A stretch of DNA of 6,054 nt from an uncultured Clostridia bacterium (lineage in GTDB: Bacteria > Bacillota > Clostridia > Christensenellales > CAG-917). Position 1 is the first letter of the stretch. Every line of letters begins with the position of its first letter. Where the stretch lies: the NCBI GenBank assembly GCA_937881285.1, contig CALGEU010000165.1:1-6054 (forward strand), read 5' to 3'. A program made the translations under genes and the position numbers. Of this stretch, positions 4,863 to 6,054 are shown in pieces. The notes under the pieces were generated by a model, which saw nothing but the letters and a program-made list of their open reading frames with translations, did not search any database and was not told the origin of the DNA.

Positions 4863-4924
4863 TTCCCCTTTTGCAAACGATGTTTTTTTGATAGAGAAAT
4901 GTCATTATTTTTGCAATAGGGGAA
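4863..4924 (+). repeat. Long hairpin-forming inverted repeat ahead of the maturase gene
   Basis: The arm at 4863-4877 (TTCCCCTTTTGCAAA) pairs with 4910-4924 at 14 of 15 positions, leaving a 32-nt loop that contains T7 (4883-4889). The left arm's CCCCTT can also pair with AAGGGG at 4936-4941. Further small hairpins follow: CCC-GAA-GGG (4927-4935) and TAATG-TTG-CATTA (4942-4954), plus the palindrome AGTGCACT (4956-4963). No protein-coding gene is visible in 4770-4988. Confidence 0.55.
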
Positions 4925-4988
4925 AGCCCGAAGGGAAGGGGTAATGTTGCATTAAAGTGCACTGCTAATCATTAATATAAAAGGTCAT

Positions 4989-6054
4989 ATGAACATAAGC
5001 ATAATGCTGAAACCTGCGTCGTCAAATTGCAATTTGCGATGCAAATATTGTTTTTACAATTCTCTTTCGCACATGAGAGAGATGCCGTCGCGCGGCATGA
5101 TGAGTGAAGACACTTTGCGAAACGTTTTGAAAAAGGCGTTTGATTTTGCAGGCGACGACAAGGTTATGCTCTCGTTTCAGGGCGGAGAACCGCTTCTTGC
5201 CGGCAAAGAATTTTTCAGGACGTTACACTCTGCAATACGTGAACTCAACGTCAGAAAGTGCCCCGTGTATATAGGGATTCAGACCAACGGGACGTTGATT
5301 GACGACGAGTGGTGCCAGATTTTCAAGCGCGGCGGTTATCTCGTCGGATTGTCGCTGGACGGGGATGAAATTGCCGATTCGCTTCGCATCGACGCAAACG
5401 GCGAGCCTACGTTTTCCAAAGTGCTGAATGCGGCGAAACTTATGCAAAAATACGGAGTGGAATTCAACGTTCTCACCGTTTTGACAAAACAGGTTGCGCA
5501 ACGTATAGACAGAATTTACGCCTTTTTCAAAAAACAAGGATTCAGACATCTTCAATTTATCCCGATGCTAAAACCGCTCCGTTTGGACGAGAACGGTGCT
5601 CCGGTTTCGACGTGCGAGTATACTGTCCCGTTTCCGAGCGAAGAAGAAAACTACGTAATGTCGTCGAGCGATTATGCAAACTTCCTTACTAAGTGCTTTT
5701 CGTTGTATCTGAAAGATTTTATAGACGGAAGATACACTTCGGTCAGACAATTCGACAACTTCGTGCGCCTTGCGCATCACGAGATGCCGGAGCAATGCGG
5801 AATGAACGGGCATTGCTGTCATCAATTTGTCGTTGAAGGGGACGGAGAAGTGTATCCGTGCGATTTCTACTGCATAGACCGCTACGATATGGGCAACATC
5901 AACGACACGGATTTCTTTGCGTTGTCAAAACACCCGATTGCCGTCGAATTTATCAAAGAAAGCATGCAAATAGACGAGAAATGCAAAGATTGCAAGTATT
6001 ACGCTCTTTGCAAAAACGGTTGCAAACGCGAGCGCATAGACATAGACAAATGCG
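4989..6054 (+). CDS. Anaerobic sulfatase-maturating-type radical SAM/SPASM enzyme (3' end outside window)
   Basis: 355 codons are visible and the frame stays open to the edge. The protein resembles anSME, which oxidises a Cys or Ser in sulfatases to C-alpha-formylglycine using SAM and three 4Fe-4S clusters. The radical SAM motif is C14-X3-C18-X2-C21, followed by FYN. QGGEP is at 64-68. The SPASM cysteines C270, C276, C291, C332, C335, C341 and C345 reproduce the spacing of the Clostridium perfringens enzyme (255, 261, 276, 317, 320, 326, 330, from memory). D292 sits where that enzyme has its catalytic Asp277. The last cluster cysteine should lie just past the edge, near residue 363, unless C355 serves. 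AAAAGG precedes the ATG by 4 nt. A -10-like TAATAT (4973-4978) has no good -35. No sulfatase is in view. A peptide (RiPP) maturase is the main alternative. Confidence 0.88.
   Translation, partial: MNISIMLKPASSNCNLRCKYCFYNSLSHMREMPSRGMMSEDTLRNVLKKAFDFAGDDKVMLSFQGGEPLLAGKEFFRTLHSAIRELNVRKCPVYIGIQTNGTLIDDEWCQIFKRGGYLVGLSLDGDEIADSLRIDANGEPTFSKVLNAAKLMQKYGVEFNVLTVLTKQVAQRIDRIYAFFKKQGFRHLQFIPMLKPLRLDENGAPVSTCEYTVPFPSEEENYVMSSSDYANFLTKCFSLYLKDFIDGRYTSVRQFDNFVRLAHHEMPEQCGMNGHCCHQFVVEGDGEVYPCDFYCIDRYDMGNINDTDFFALSKHPIAVEFIKESMQIDEKCKDCKYYALCKNGCKRERIDIDKC

Noticed and set aside
4947..4978. Separate promoter for the maturase gene (TTGCAT with TAATAT)
   Set aside because: The -35 is poor and the spacing is 20 bp, and the start would fall on the ribosome binding site. 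Read-through from upstream or another site is equally possible, so it is not listed as a feature.
5223..5825. Two minus-strand frames (110 and 85 codons) inside the maturase gene
   Set aside because: They are antisense to a clear radical SAM/SPASM frame and have no family resemblance.

Overview
The window (about 45% GC by eye) looks like chromosomal DNA from an anaerobic, Clostridia-like member of the Bacillota, probably an uncultured gut-type organism. That placement is inference. It rests on strong sigma-A-type promoters, AT-rich spacers with intrinsic terminators, a ThiN-type thiamine pyrophosphokinase and an oxygen-sensitive radical SAM/SPASM enzyme. I see no transposase, phage gene, tRNA, rRNA or CRISPR array. 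Six genes are assignable to families or functional types, and a seventh short one is unrecognised.

Layout, left to right. Positions 3-29 hold the terminator of an upstream gene. A promoter (74-102) drives a Na+/Ca2+ exchanger-family antiporter (138-1262). A terminator at 1287-1317 serves both the exchanger and a convergent 52-codon gene of unknown function (1322-1480, minus). That small gene is divergent from a 68-aa XRE-family repressor (1618-1824, plus). Their promoters are interlocked over a palindrome flanked by two similar 14-bp boxes, so the repressor probably controls both. A perfect palindromic terminator (1846-1876) and an AT-rich spacer rich in inverted repeats separate the repressor from convergent thiN (2044-2646, minus). 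thiN is divergent from an alpha/beta hydrolase (2851-3774), which forms a two-gene operon with a P1-family self-processing peptidase (3786-4769, 11-nt gap). A 219-nt spacer with unusually dense potential RNA structure follows. The last gene is an anaerobic sulfatase-maturating-type radical SAM enzyme (4989 to the window end, truncated by the edge).

How the genes fit together: the hydrolase and P1 peptidase are probably co-expressed hydrolytic enzymes. The exchanger, ThiN and the maturase look like independent housekeeping units. The least explained parts are the repressor/small-protein switch at 1322-1824, the two apparently leaderless genes (the XRE gene and thiN), and the structured spacer at 4778-4963 ahead of the maturase. 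Nothing here proves a new system, but these three are the places to look.
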